DNA of 32,872 nt, from positions 1 to 32,872 of the forward strand of contig QANT01006635.1 in the NCBI GenBank assembly GCA_003254885.1, read 5' to 3'. The position numbers and the translations under genes are program-made. The notes beneath the pieces were generated by a model. That model saw only the letters and a list, made by a program, of their open reading frames with translations. It was not told where the DNA came from and ran no database searches. The first letter of the stretch is position 1, and each line of letters starts with the position of its first letter. Of the stretch, positions 32,572 to 32,872 are shown in pieces. This stretch comes from Purshia tridentata. Taxonomy: Eukaryota; Streptophyta; Magnoliopsida; Rosales; Rosaceae.

Positions 32572-32872
32572 TTTATTTATGTTTTCATATTTTCTTCACA
32601 TTTTCTTTTCGCACAAGAGAACCTCCCTATGAATATGCATTTTACATCAAAACTAACCTAACCCATGTACTCCTCTTTCACCCCTCCCTTTCTTCTACAT
32701 TTGTGTGATGATCATTTCATTTATAGTCAGTGTTGGCAAGCCTCATGCTGATTATAACTTTTGCCGGGCCTTGTGCTCACTATATTGGTAGTGCTTTGCA
32801 TAATGTTGGTTTTTGTTGGGCCATTGGCTCAATTCTCCTATTTTTTCCTTTTTTTTTTTTCTTTTGAACAAA

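Larger units (their letters stand above)
30701..32872. other. AT-rich intergenic region to the right edge
   Basis: No gene is supported. Visible items are a 22-bp direct repeat at 31399-31454, a CT run near 31674-31681, and a GC-containing near-palindrome at 32550-32571. The 125-codon frame at 32034-32411 is hydrophobic and AT-driven, with no family features. The last 150 bp are T-rich with no recognisable signal. Confidence 0.5.

Noticed and set aside
1..32872. CRISPR arrays, operons, phage or bacterial mobile elements
   Set aside because: There are no regularly spaced repeats with unique spacers, and the gene structure is spliced and eukaryotic throughout.

Overview
This window looks like nuclear DNA from a flowering plant, most likely a eudicot. 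It is AT-rich, the genes have many introns with plant-like GT..AG borders, and the families present (COP1/SPA light-signalling regulators, plant GT14 glycosyltransferases, L-type lectins, plant CDK-like kinases with an N-terminal MGC) are plant families. The intergenic DNA carries old miniature transposable elements and GA/CT microsatellites. I cannot name the species from sequence alone. I see no prokaryotic, viral or organellar block, and no CRISPR array, tRNA or rRNA gene.

Layout, left to right: (1) 231-362, minus strand: the apparent first coding exon of a gene running off the left edge. (2) 363 to about 5.2 kb: gene-poor DNA with two tandem duplications, a TTCGGTT-rich element and two fold-back elements. 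(3) 6455-8414, plus strand: a complete four-exon GT14 (beta-glucuronosyltransferase-like) gene with a CT-rich leader starting near 5.3 kb. (4) 9457-15100, minus strand: a complete seven-coding-exon SPA3/SPA4-type gene (896 aa), convergent with GT14. Its intron 4 appears to be GC-AG and its intron 3 holds a 288-bp TRIM-like retroelement. (5) 16.0-19.6 kb: non-coding. (6) 19581-20387, minus strand: an intronless secreted L-type lectin (268 aa) with no membrane or kinase part. (7) 21292-28354, minus strand: a complete eight-coding-exon CDK-like kinase (706 aa) with a myristoylation-type N terminus. Its first donor site lies in an exact 26-bp triplication. (8) 29.1-32.9 kb: AT-rich intergenic DNA with short tandem duplications.

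The four complete genes are not a functional cluster. They act in cell-wall arabinogalactan glycosylation (Golgi), light signalling (nucleus, COP1 partner), extracellular carbohydrate recognition, and kinase signalling. I assembled exon structures by hand from splice signals, reading phase and remembered family sequence. Every junction keeps phase and each CDS closes exactly: 1269, 2691, 807 and 2121 nt including stops. I found no new biological system. The most notable observations are the triplicated 5' splice site, the GC-AG intron, the intronic TRIM, the Mutator-like fold-back with an 11-bp flanking repeat, and the lectin-only gene.
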